DNA of 16,006 bases from CAZYWA01 sp964650975 [NCBI: uncultured bacterium] (lineage in GTDB: Bacteria; JADJOY01): contig CAZYWA010000143.1 in assembly GCA_964650975.1 (NCBI GenBank), positions 1 through 16,006 of the forward strand, read 5' to 3'. The translations under genes and the position numbers were made by a program. This document shows positions 1 through 6,966 of this stretch, piece by piece. Within the stretch, counting starts at the first letter, position 1; the number at the start of each line of letters is the position of its first letter. The notes beneath the pieces were generated by a model, which did not search any database, was not told the origin of the DNA, and saw only the letters and a list, made by a program, of their open reading frames with translations.

Positions 1-2
1 GC

Positions 3-215
3 GCGCCGCTTCAGCGCCACCGGGCGGTCCTACCACCCGGATCCTACGTCATCCGCTTGCACCTGGACGGCGAGACGGCATCGATCGCGTACCTGGAGAA
101 GCCTGACGAGCCGATCTGGGTCGGGCCGTGGACGCCTGCCGCAGTACTCCTCCAGGATCTCGCCAACCGCACCGATCGTCCGGAACCGTTGACCTGGGAG
201 GTTCGCGTTTTGTGA
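3..215 (+). CDS. C-terminal end of an unidentified protein (partial)
   Basis: Frame 3 is open from the window edge to a TGA at 213-215, so the start lies outside the window. The 70 visible residues have normal protein-like composition, with alternating charged and hydrophobic residues (VIRLHLDGETASIAYLEKPDEP followed by a Trp-rich WVGPWTP stretch), unlike the Arg/Ser-rich shadows in the other frames. I do not recognise a family. It precedes small phage-like ORFs, so a minor phage or accessory protein is possible. The call rests only on coding-like composition and the open frame. Confidence 0.45.
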   Translation, partial: APLQRHRAVLPPGSYVIRLHLDGETASIAYLEKPDEPIWVGPWTPAAVLLQDLANRTDRPEPLTWEVRVL

Positions 216-289
216 TCAGCAAGCTCGCTCATTTGGAATTGGAAAGAGCGTGATCCCCCGTTCGCTTCCAATGCACCGGGTGCTGCGCA

Positions 290-460
290 ATGGACGACCG
301 CCACGAGGTGCAACCTGCTCGGGCCGATTCCCGAGGGCCGCGCACCGTGCGCGACGGCTCGGAGAAGGTGCGGCGCGAGTGCGCCGGGCGTGCAGTGTTG
401 GTCGATGGAAAGGCCGAGCGAACCGCACGACCTCCGCCTCATACACCGCGCGGAGGATGA
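290..460 (+). CDS. Possible small hypothetical protein (56 aa)
   Basis: The ATG at 290 opens a 56-residue, highly charged, Arg-rich frame beginning MDDRHEVQPARADS and ending at TGA 458-460. It contains a more protein-like segment, RDGSEKVRRECAGRAVLVDG. It overlaps the start of the downstream membrane-protein ORF, as small phage genes often do. There is no clear Shine-Dalgarno sequence and no recognised family. It could be non-coding. Confidence 0.22.
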   Translation: MDDRHEVQPARADSRGPRTVRDGSEKVRRECAGRAVLVDGKAERTARPPPHTPRGG

Positions 461-737
461 CGCGATTCGCCAATTCCTCGATTCACAGGATCACCGGTAC
501 GACGAGGGTCACTCGCTCGATGCGAGGAACTATTCGCCAGCGCTCATCGGACATCCGAGCCGTCGCGGCCGCTTGTTTCTCGCCGCTGCCGCGGTGCTTG
601 CGCTGGAGCTGGTCGCCTTTGACCTCGGCGAGCCGGTCGGGTGGCTCGAACTCGCCTTCTGCCTCGCCATGCTGGTGTTGCTTGTCGCCTCCGGCCGCAA
701 ACTCATGCGACGAGGTCCGAACCAATGGAAGCCATGA
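405..737 (+). CDS. Small two-helix membrane protein
   Basis: The ORF runs from ATG 405 to TGA 735-737 (110 aa). An in-frame GTG at 390 would add five residues. The N-terminal half is soluble and acidic (MERPSEPHDLRLIHRAEDD). It is followed by two hydrophobic segments, RLFLAAAAVLALELVAF and, after a short GEPVGW turn, LELAFCLAMLVLLVASG, then a basic tail, RKLMRRG. This predicts two membrane helices with a very short connecting loop. The position among phage-like fragments makes a holin-like or other phage membrane protein conceivable, but no family motif is visible. No good ribosome-binding site is present for either start. Confidence 0.5.
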   Translation: MERPSEPHDLRLIHRAEDDAIRQFLDSQDHRYDEGHSLDARNYSPALIGHPSRRGRLFLAAAAVLALELVAFDLGEPVGWLELAFCLAMLVLLVASGRKLMRRGPNQWKP

Positions 738-850
738 GACTGGGCGGTTCGGGGTCGAACATCCCGGCCGACGCGTCGAAGTGCCGGTTCTGCGGCGAGT
801 GGGTGAAGCCCCAGCCGACACCTGGAACAGAGCTTGCGCCGGGTGCCTGA
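725..850 (+). CDS. Half zinc-ribbon peptide (41 aa), probably truncated
   Basis: The ATG at 725 lies inside the 3' end of the membrane-protein gene and opens a 41-residue frame ending at TGA 848-850. Residues 13-29 read IPADASKCRFCGEWVKP. This matches the second half of the common bacterial zinc ribbon, in which a CPxC knuckle is followed by roughly 'IPADAKKCRFCGEW'. The first CxxC pair is missing and replaced by a Gly/Ser stretch (GGSGSN). One CxxC alone cannot form the usual four-ligand zinc site. It may dimerise, or more likely it is a remnant of a longer gene. The motif recognition is firm; the claim that it is an expressed gene is weak. Confidence 0.4.
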   Translation: MEAMRLGGSGSNIPADASKCRFCGEWVKPQPTPGTELAPGA

Positions 851-858
851 GGCCGTGC

Positions 859-975
859 AGGGCCGAGGCGTACCGGCGTACCCTACAGCGCTCTCCACGA
901 GACCACGACGACTGCGTCATGGCGCTCACCCTGGCAGTGCAGCACTACATGGCGAACAAGAGCCGGTGGTCAGCA
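859..975 (+). pseudogene. Remnant resembling the C-terminus of a phage terminase large subunit
   Basis: Frame 1 between about 859 and 975 reads RAEAYRRTLQRSPRDHDDCV followed by MALTLAVQHYM. In phage terminase large subunits the nuclease domain typically ends with a 'HDDxVMALALA' helix whose Asp residues contribute to metal binding, and this stretch fits that pattern well. Upstream in the same frame the sequence is low-complexity Arg-rich translation, so only the tail is preserved. No intact terminase start is present here. The window's right end carries the N-terminal part of a terminase, which shows that phages with this module insert in the genome. The motif is short, so a chance match is possible. 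Confidence 0.35.
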
Positions 976-979
976 CTGC

Positions 980-1246
980 GTGCCGCCGACGGGCGCGAAG
1001 CTCGAGCGGCTCATCCAGGAGGTACTCGCGCGGCGGGACAAGGCGCTCCGCGAGGACCTGGCTCGGCGCGGGATGACGATGGCGGATTTGGAGGAGGATC
1101 GGGGGTGGGATCCGCTCGAGACGACGCGGGGACGGTTGAGGGATGGTGAGGGAGCGGCCAGTACCAATCGGTTGCGCGCCAGCCCAGGTCGGCGCACGAT
1201 CACCAGGGACCCTACGTGTCGTCCCGATGGTCAGCGCCGAAAATGA
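980..1246 (+). CDS. Hypothetical small helical protein, possibly phage-derived
   Basis: The GTG at 980 opens an 88-residue frame directly after the terminase-like tail. Residues 6-50 look protein-like: LERLIQEVLARRDKALREDL, then ARRGMTMADLEEDRGWDPLE. This predicts two charged amphipathic helices. The last 30 residues are Arg/Ser-rich and may be read-through beyond the real end. No Shine-Dalgarno sequence is obvious and no family is recognised. Its position right after a TerL-like end would suit a phage gene located between terminase and portal, but this is inference only. Confidence 0.33.
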   Translation: MPPTGAKLERLIQEVLARRDKALREDLARRGMTMADLEEDRGWDPLETTRGRLRDGEGAASTNRLRASPGRRTITRDPTCRPDGQRRK

Positions 1247-1856
1247 TCCGACCCACCCCACGTAGCTCTCTCATGATCGCGGCCACGGCAGCCGGAGTAG
1301 ATGGTTGCGGACAAGCCCGCTCGGCAACAGGTGGTCTGGGAAATCCCGATGCGTGGGGGCGCACGTTTGGCGTTTCGCCTCCCGATCCCGCGGGGGCGAA
1401 CCACTCGAAGCTGACCGGCATGCGTCGCATTGTGAGACTCTGTCGCAAACTGCAACGCCGCGTTCTGTCACCACGCGCACCGACCTGCATTGCAGCCCGC
1501 CATGTTACCCGCAATGAAGTCGGCTGTAAGCTACGGATATCAGCACAGAATCTAATCGGATTTCGAGTGCTAAACGAAATCACTTAGATTCAGTATTTGC
1601 GGAGCGTGAATTGCTAGGGTGCTCAGTCCCCGCTTCGCTGATTCCGTCCAGACGAAGGGCAGTCGCTAGGTCGAAACAGTTGCCGGAAGCGCCTACGGCG
1701 CTCCGACTCGTCGAATTGTGTCTTGGCTGCACGTCCGGCCAGAACCTCCCGAGCTTCGCGCCACCGTAGGTCGCTGGCGGCGACAGCCCAGGTCTCTCTT
1801 CGATTTCCGACTTAGTTTTGCCTTTGACTGTGTAACTCGGACCGCGAGGGATACTC
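1247..1856 (+). other. Long stretch without a convincing gene
   Basis: About 610 bases separate the phage-like fragments from the first exported protein. Open frames occur on both strands (1212-1583 and 1216-1587), but they mirror each other and have Arg/Ser/Pro-rich, non-protein-like translations. The segment 1530-1610 is clearly richer in A+T than its surroundings and contains the 44-bp interrupted palindrome described separately. The last 250 bases presumably hold the promoter of the gene at 1857. I could not identify convincing -35/-10 boxes. Confidence 0.5.
1548..1591. repeat. 44-bp interrupted palindrome
   Basis: GAATCTAA (1548-1555) pairs perfectly with TTAGATTC (1584-1591). Inside it, GATTTCG (1559-1565) pairs perfectly with CGAAATC (1575-1581). 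The two stems are separated by a small asymmetric internal loop (TCG versus AC), and the terminal loop is nine bases. Fifteen pairs in total make this far stronger than background hairpins. There is no T-run on either side, so it is not a classic intrinsic terminator. An operator, a mobile-element end or a recombination site are the alternatives. Confidence 0.6.
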
Positions 1857-3014
1857 ATGCATATTCGGCGAATCGCACTCACCATTCTTTTGGCCTCGGC
1901 CGCGCTCGGCGCCACCTGCCAACCTGTCACGTTCCAAAAGGTTTACGCCACGGGAGCGGGAGCGAGCGCCTTCAACTCCATGCAGCAGACCACTGATGGT
2001 GGGTACATCCTCGCCGGGCAAACCCCCGGTTCCGATCCCGCGGACGCCTGGCTCGTGAAAGTCGATGACCTCGGAACGGTCGTCTGGCAGAAGAACTTCG
2101 GCGGATCGGACGGCGACCTCTTTACGTCCGTCGCGCAGGCTGCCGATGGTGGCTATGTGGCCGCGGGCAGCACCAACGAGAGTCAAAGCGACGGTACTAC
2201 CGCGGTCTATCTCGTGAAGGTGGACGCGACCGGAGCGCTGCAATGGCAAAAATCACTGGGTAGCCCGCAGCTCGACCAGTGGGGGACAGCGGTCGACACC
2301 GCGCTCGACGGCGGCTATGTCGTCGCCGGCTACAACCGGCTCAACGCGGGTTTCATCGCGAAGGTCGGCGCGCTCGGGGCATTGCAGTGGCTGAAGACGG
2401 ACCTGTACGACACGCCCATCTACTCGGTTCGCCACACGTCCGACGGCGGATACGTCCTAACCGGGGCCGACCAGTACGCGCGCGTCTTCTTGGAGAAGTG
2501 GGATGCGTCCGGAAACAGGCTCTGGTCGCAGGTGTACGGAGGTTCGGAAAGCCAGGTCGGCTACGCAGTGCGCCAAACGAATGACGGCGGGTACGTGATC
2601 GCGGGTAAGACGTCGTCATACGGAGCTGGTGGGGACGACTTCTATCTGCTGAAGACGGACTCCTCCGGAAACCTCTCCTGGGAAGCCACGTTCGGTGGGC
2701 CAGGCGGCGACCGCGCTGAATCGGTCGACCAGACCTCCGACGGCGGCTACATCATCGCGGGCTACTCGGATTCCTTCGGCGCGGGATCGGACGATGTCTA
2801 TCTGGTCAAGACCGACGCCACGGGCAATCTGGTCTGGCAGAAAACCTTCGGCGGCGCAGCTTCCGACCGCGGTATGTCCGTCGACCGGGCCCTCGACGGT
2901 GGGTATGCCGTCGCCGGCACGACCCAATCGTTCCTGCCGGCCGGCGGAACTTACTCCGCCGGCTATCTGATCAAGACCGACTCGTTGGGAAACGCGCCGC
3001 CAAGCCCGGATTGA
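1857..3014 (+). CDS. Secreted seven-repeat beta-propeller-like protein
   Basis: This is a 385-aa exported protein of unknown substrate. ATG 1857 follows a GAGGG ribosome-binding site with six bases of spacing. Residues 1-20 form a signal peptide: basic HIRR, then IALTILLASAALG, cleaved near GAT-C. The rest consists of seven repeats of about 45-55 residues, each with a TxDGGYxxAGxT strand pair followed by a 'YLVKVDxxGxxxWQKxFGG' strand pair. DGGY occurs seven times, consistent with a seven-bladed propeller, a fold known for binding or scaffolding. The protein ends NAPPSPD without a membrane anchor or a sorting domain. Cys21 sits near the cleavage site, but Thr precedes it, so it is a poor lipobox. 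The next genes downstream on the same strand are also exported repeat proteins, suggesting a shared extracellular role. Function is not identifiable. Confidence 0.85.
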   Translation: MHIRRIALTILLASAALGATCQPVTFQKVYATGAGASAFNSMQQTTDGGYILAGQTPGSDPADAWLVKVDDLGTVVWQKNFGGSDGDLFTSVAQAADGGYVAAGSTNESQSDGTTAVYLVKVDATGALQWQKSLGSPQLDQWGTAVDTALDGGYVVAGYNRLNAGFIAKVGALGALQWLKTDLYDTPIYSVRHTSDGGYVLTGADQYARVFLEKWDASGNRLWSQVYGGSESQVGYAVRQTNDGGYVIAGKTSSYGAGGDDFYLLKTDSSGNLSWEATFGGPGGDRAESVDQTSDGGYIIAGYSDSFGAGSDDVYLVKTDATGNLVWQKTFGGAASDRGMSVDRALDGGYAVAGTTQSFLPAGGTYSAGYLIKTDSLGNAPPSPD

Positions 3015-3164
3015 CAGAAGGCGGGCGGGTTACCGCCGGGCCACCGAGGTTCGGTTCAGCGTCGAGTTACGGGAACGTGCTTCCGGTGTCCTGAGCTGCC
3101 ACGTACCGTGCTGGCGTGGTAAGGCGCGGAAGTCCCCCGCATTGAATAGAGTCGCAACCAAATC

Positions 3165-3170
3165 CAGGAG
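3165..3170 (+). promoter_or_regulatory. Ribosome-binding site fixing the start at 3177
   Basis: AGGAGG at 3166-3171, within the stretch CCAGGAGGTGCACATG, lies five bases before ATG 3177. An in-frame GTG at 3171 would place the start inside the Shine-Dalgarno sequence itself, so ATG 3177 is the better start. Confidence 0.7.
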
Positions 3171-3176
3171 GTGCAC

Positions 3177-4445
3177 ATGCCCATCAACCGATCGGTGAGC
3201 TACTCGAAATTGTTCCTGGTCGTCTTCGCTTCGCTGTGGTCATCGGCGCTCCAAGCGGGAGCGACCTGCACGATGCAGATTGTCGGCGACACGCTCAAGA
3301 TCGACGGTTGCAACGTGCAGATCACAAACGGCACCGGCTCGACCGCCACGACCAACGGTCTCGGCAACCTCATCATCGGCTACAACGAGCCCCGCTCGGA
3401 CACGACCCCCGCGGATCGCGCCGGCTCGCACAATGTGATCGTGGGCGTGCGCCACCACTATCCGTCGTACGCAGGGATGGCTCTAGGACGGCAGAACACC
3501 ATCAGCGGCCCCTATTCGTCCGTGACCGGTGGCGGCCAGAATGCGGCGAGCGGGAATCGCTCCTCGGTGAGCGGCGGCCAGAACAACATCGCGAGCGGTG
3601 ATTTTTCGTCGGTGAGCGGCGGGAACCAGAACGTCGCGAGCGGCTCATCCGCATCTGTGGCGGGCGGTGATCTGAACCAAGCGACGAATATCGAAACCTC
3701 CGTCACGGGAGGAGAGCACAACCTCGCAAGCGGCCTTTTCGCGTCGGTGACTGGTGGGAATGCAAATACTGCTAGCGGACAGTGGTCTGCGTTATCCGGT
3801 GGATCCATCAACGTAGCCGGCGGTATTGGTTCATCGGTGATTGGAGGCATCTACAACAAGGCGACCGGCGAGCAAGCTTCGGTGAGCGGAGGTGCATACA
3901 ACACCGCGAGCGGCAGCGGCTCCTCGGTAAGTGGCGGAAGCGAGAGCACGGCGAGCGGCGATAACGCGTCGGTGAGTGGGGGAAGCGGCGTCGCGAGCGG
4001 GACGAACTCGGCAGTGAGCGGTGGAAATGGGGGAGCAAGCGGAGATTACTCTTCGGTGAGTGGGGGGAGTGGCGAGGCGAGCGGGGACTATTCGTCCGTC
4101 GCTGGTGGAATTTACGCGACCGCGAGCGGCTCCTATTCCACGGTGAGTGGAGGCTCCTTCAACAAGGCCATCGGCGACAGTTCTTCCGTCAGCGGCGGCA
4201 GTTACAACACCGCGGGCGGCGAGTCCGATACCTCGGTTACAGGCGGGGCCTACAATACCGCCACCGGTGAGTCCGCCTCGATCAGCGGCGGAATCTACGG
4301 TGTTGCGAGTGGCTCGACAGCTTCGGTGAGCGGAGGGAGCGGCAATGTTGCGAGCGGCGATGACGCCACGGTGAGCGGCGGCCTAGGGCGCTCAGCGCCT
4401 AGCGATCAAGATTGGGCTGCGGGCGGCTTGTTCCAGAACAACTAA
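3177..4445 (+). CDS. Secreted YadA-head-like beta-roll protein (paralog 1)
   Basis: This is a 422-aa exported protein. A signal peptide covers about residues 1-28 (hydrophobic core KLFLVVFASLWSSALQA). It is followed by a short domain with a probable Cys pair (ATCTMQIVGD and DGCNVQ). Next comes a conserved module, roughly residues 45-110, with NGxGSTATTNG, GYNEPRSDTTPADRAGSHN and RHHYPSYAGMALGRQNT. About twenty tandem 15-residue repeats, consensus SSVSGGxxNxASGxx, then run to the end. The repeats match the parallel beta-roll of YadA/Hep-Hag head domains. Three consecutive repeats are 14 residues long and one is 16. The C-terminus is DQDWAAGGLFQNN: there is no stalk and no YadA-type membrane anchor. 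Known trimeric autotransporters need that anchor for export and display, so this protein is probably released or attached by other means. It is a close paralog of the gene starting at 5098. Confidence 0.85.
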   Translation: MPINRSVSYSKLFLVVFASLWSSALQAGATCTMQIVGDTLKIDGCNVQITNGTGSTATTNGLGNLIIGYNEPRSDTTPADRAGSHNVIVGVRHHYPSYAGMALGRQNTISGPYSSVTGGGQNAASGNRSSVSGGQNNIASGDFSSVSGGNQNVASGSSASVAGGDLNQATNIETSVTGGEHNLASGLFASVTGGNANTASGQWSALSGGSINVAGGIGSSVIGGIYNKATGEQASVSGGAYNTASGSGSSVSGGSESTASGDNASVSGGSGVASGTNSAVSGGNGGASGDYSSVSGGSGEASGDYSSVAGGIYATASGSYSTVSGGSFNKAIGDSSSVSGGSYNTAGGESDTSVTGGAYNTATGESASISGGIYGVASGSTASVSGGSGNVASGDDATVSGGLGRSAPSDQDWAAGGLFQNN

Positions 4446-4528
4446 ACCGTTCAGTTGCCGGCCCGACGTAATGCGGGATCTCTCAGGTCGTAGCGACCGG
4501 ACCCCTGCTCGGCACGACCACGGAGTTC

Positions 4529-4942
4529 TGCCCGGGGCGCGCGCTGCGAGCGTGGCTCGAGGCGGCGCGGGTGGTGAAGAGGGCTGCCGAGGCCGCGGGG
4601 CTCGATGCCGAGCGGTTCTCGGGGCATTCGCTCCGGCTCGGGTTCGTCACCACGGCAGCGCGGCGCGGTTGCACTGAGCGCCTCATCCCGAACCAGACGG
4701 GCCACAGGTCGATGGTCGTGCTGCGCGGCTACATCCGGCGGGCGAACGTCTTCGAGGACAATGCGGCGGTGGTAGTGGCCTGGCGCAACCCCAGAGGTCG
4801 ACTTCTCAGGCCCCTGACCGCACTACGTCCGGATTGCCAGACGTCGGGATCCGATTGCCACACGAAGCCGCGACCTGTGGATGGTGCCGAGGATGGACGC
4901 GAATCTCCGGCCGAAGATCGTGTGGGGTTGTGGGACTACTAA
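4529..4942 (+). pseudogene. Tyrosine recombinase (phage integrase family), C-terminal remnant with internal deletion
   Basis: The catalytic C-terminal half of a tyrosine site-specific recombinase is visible in frame 2. Key features are FSGHSLRLG (the HxxR catalytic pair), QTGHRSMVVL (the second conserved His/Arg box) and GYIRRANVFEDNAA, which contains the nucleophilic Tyr. Upstream, CPGRALRAWLEAA resembles the family's earlier 'CPVRALRAWL' segment but runs directly into RVVKRAAEAAGLDAERFSGH. The intervening 25-40 residues usually present (the 'GPLFR...' region) are missing, so an internal in-frame deletion is likely. The N-terminal DNA-binding domain is absent. After about 4790 the frame continues as non-homologous read-through to TAA 4940-4942. 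The longest open part has a GTG at 4571. This is certainly a remnant rather than a working integrase. It lies between two paralogous surface-protein genes. Confidence 0.75.
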
Positions 4943-5085
4943 TCGCAGGTCTCCTGAGCCATGACGGGGCGACGGCGCGCTTCGTACCGCCGTGACGAAA
5001 GACGTTCCCATTGCGCTCGCCGGCCAGCCGGCCGGACAATCCCGCAGCGGGGGCACGCGGCGTGACCCCGAACGTTCCCACATCG

Positions 5086-5091
5086 AAGGGA
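5086..5091 (+). promoter_or_regulatory. Ribosome-binding site fixing the start at 5098
   Basis: AAGGGA at 5086-5091 lies six bases before ATG 5098. The residues after this ATG form a textbook signal peptide. The longer frame that opens upstream at 5011 adds 29 residues before the leader, without a ribosome-binding site, and is unlikely. Confidence 0.65.
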
Positions 5092-5097
5092 GTCGCG

Positions 5098-6312
5098 ATG
5101 CTACTTCGAACCGCTGGCGTTGCTTTGGCTGTGGTGCTGCTCCTGAGTACGCCCTCTCACGCCACCTGCACGGCGCAGGTGGTGGGCAATCAGTTCGTGA
5201 TCTCTGGCTGTACCGGCGGGGTGGTCGTTCAGAACGACCTGACGGTGACCGGCGCGAATGTCTTCGTCCAGAACGGCATGGGATCGACGGCCACCACAAA
5301 CGGGAAAGGCAACCTCATCGTCGGATACAACGAGCCCCGGTCAGACACGACACCGGCGGATCGCGCGGGCTCGCACAACCTGATCGTCGGAGTCCGGCAC
5401 CACTACCCGTCCTACGCGGGAATGGCGCTCGGGCGGCAAAACACGGTCAGTGGGCCGTATTCTTCGGTGACTGGCGTCGGGCAGAACACGGCCAGCGGCA
5501 ACCGCTCCTCGGTGAGCGGAGGTCAGAACAATGTCGCAAGCGGGGACTACTCATCGGTAACGGGTGGCGCCTACAACGTCGCCAATGCGCTTGGCGCTTC
5601 GGTCAGCGGTGGCGGAGGTCTGATATCCGGCGTCCCGAATGGGAATCAAGCAACCGGCGCATACGCGTCCGTGAGTGGGGGCGGGGCCAATGTCGCAAGC
5701 GGCGGTCAGTCTTCGGTGACTGGCGGGTTTTCGAACATCGCGAGTGGTCAGGTTTCGTCTGTGAGCGGCGGCGGTGCCAATGTCGCAGGACCGGGTGACG
5801 GCGCAGCGGTCGGCGGCGGTGGTGGGTTCCCAGCCGGTGTCGCGAGCGGGAACAAAGCAACCGGTGCATACGCTTGGGTTGCTGGAGGTATTTCAAACCA
5901 GGCGACTAATCAGAGTACCGCGGTGAACGGCGGCAGCAGCAACGTCGCAAGCGGTCTTTACGCAGTCGTAGGTGGGGGCGAAGCCAACGAGGCCACCGGG
6001 GAGCGTTCAGTCGTGAGCGGTGGCGGTTCGAATCAAGCAACCGGGCGATATTCAGCCGTGAGCGGAGGGCAGGGGAACACCGCGGGCCCGAGCGACGCGG
6101 CTTCAGTGTCGGGCGGGCTTACGAACACGGCGAGCGCGAACTATTCGTCCGTGAGCGGTGGGCAGTCAAACTCCGTGACCGCTGACGTCGGATCGGTCAC
6201 CGGCGGACGATCGAACCAGGCAACGGCCGGCTACGCGTCGGTGAGCGGTGGCAACACTGTGAGTGCATCGGCCGTGGATAGCTGGGCCGGGGGCACCGTG
6301 CACTCGCCCTGA
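5098..6312 (+). CDS. Secreted YadA-head-like beta-roll protein (paralog 2)
   Basis: This is a 404-aa exported protein. The signal peptide MLLRTAGVALAVVLLLSTPS ends with a probable HA-TC cleavage. A short domain with two Cys (ATCTAQVVGNQ and SGCTGGVVVQ) follows. The next module is nearly identical to the upstream paralog: over about 99 aligned residues I count ten differences. About seventeen beta-roll repeats of 15-16 residues (SSVSGGxxNxASGxx) fill the rest. Two of them carry an insertion of about eight residues (GGGGLISGVPNGNQATG and GGGGFPAGVASGNKATG), which may form loops protruding from the roll. The C-terminus, VDSWAGGTVHSP, shares the WAxGG ending of the paralog. Neither a stalk nor a YadA anchor is present. 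A surface or extracellular binding role is inferred from the fold only. Confidence 0.85.
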   Translation: MLLRTAGVALAVVLLLSTPSHATCTAQVVGNQFVISGCTGGVVVQNDLTVTGANVFVQNGMGSTATTNGKGNLIVGYNEPRSDTTPADRAGSHNLIVGVRHHYPSYAGMALGRQNTVSGPYSSVTGVGQNTASGNRSSVSGGQNNVASGDYSSVTGGAYNVANALGASVSGGGGLISGVPNGNQATGAYASVSGGGANVASGGQSSVTGGFSNIASGQVSSVSGGGANVAGPGDGAAVGGGGGFPAGVASGNKATGAYAWVAGGISNQATNQSTAVNGGSSNVASGLYAVVGGGEANEATGERSVVSGGGSNQATGRYSAVSGGQGNTAGPSDAASVSGGLTNTASANYSSVSGGQSNSVTADVGSVTGGRSNQATAGYASVSGGNTVSASAVDSWAGGTVHSP

Positions 6313-6966
6313 CGCTGTCGCGGTCCTGCACCGATGCGGTCGACACCTCATTTCGATACGTCCGACCTGTGCTTCTCTCCGGAGCCCATGCCGAACTCGA
6401 CTTCTCCGCCGGGCAGGACCGCGCGAAGATGGCCGAGATGTTCGAGCGGCTCAAGCCGGGGCTCAAGCCGATTGAAAATTCGGCCCGGTGGGCGTGCTTC
6501 GCGAAACGAACGAGGAGTTGCGGCGCCGAACCCGCGGCGTGCTGAGCTTGGGACGGTCGTAGCGCAGGCGCGCTGATTCGGTTACGCCGTTGGGGTGGAA
6601 CCGTTGGCGCTGCCGGGTGTGTCGAGGGCGAAGCGGTGACCGTGGGCGATTCGCCGCCCCCGCCCGGTCCCGAACGGGATGCCGCGATCGCGATCGCCTT
6701 GGGCTGGCGACAGGAGGATCCAGGTACCACAACCGCTGAGCCCGAAATTGGTCAGGCCGACGGTGATCCGGTCTGGCAAACGCCCAGCGGCGAGCGGCAG
6801 AGCGCGCCGCCTCCTTGGTCCAGGACGTGGGGATGGTGTACGGGGAGGTGTCCGCCGAGAGGAAGTGGCACAACCACTCCTTGAGTTAGAGGCGGTTGTT
6901 GGTCCGGGTGAAGGTGAGAAAGCTGCGATCTAATCGCGTAATCATCGCGAACGACCGAGAGTCCCT
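6313..6966 (+). other. Decayed DNA with scraps of coding sequence
   Basis: No intact gene is convincing across about 650 bases. Several scraps look formerly coding. At 6369-6545, frame 3 reads AELDFSAGQDRAKMAEMFER then LKPGLKPIE; a frame change after that would give LRETNEELRRRTRGVLSLG. At 6636-6740, PGPERDAAIAIALGW resembles the start of small phage proteins. At 6767-6884, frame 2 reads ANAQRRAAERAASLVQDVGM then VYGEVSAERKWHNHSL; a +/-1 shift would continue as LELEAVVGPGEGEKAAI to TAA 6931-6933. I read this as a graveyard of frameshifted genes, and none of the scraps is assigned a family. Confidence 0.45.

Noticed and set aside
250-1149. 299-aa open frame on the + strand
   Set aside because: The translation is mostly Arg/Ala/Pro/Ser-rich and overlaps better candidates in other frames. 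Only the short terminase-like tail near 860-975 looks genuine, so the long frame is not called a gene.
1212-1587. Overlapping 123-aa open frames on both strands
   Set aside because: They mirror each other in GC-rich DNA and have no ribosome-binding site and no recognisable motif.
1857-1920. Lipoprotein signal (Cys21) in the propeller protein
   Set aside because: Thr precedes the Cys, which is unfavourable for signal peptidase II. Ordinary signal peptide cleavage fits better.
3024-3037. GGCGG/CCGCC hairpin after the propeller gene as a terminator
   Set aside because: The stem is only five base pairs and no T-run follows; such hairpins are common in GC-rich DNA.
3520-4400. Regular 45-bp repeats as a CRISPR array
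   Set aside because: The repeats are in-frame codons for 15-residue beta-roll units, degenerate at third positions and without unique spacers.
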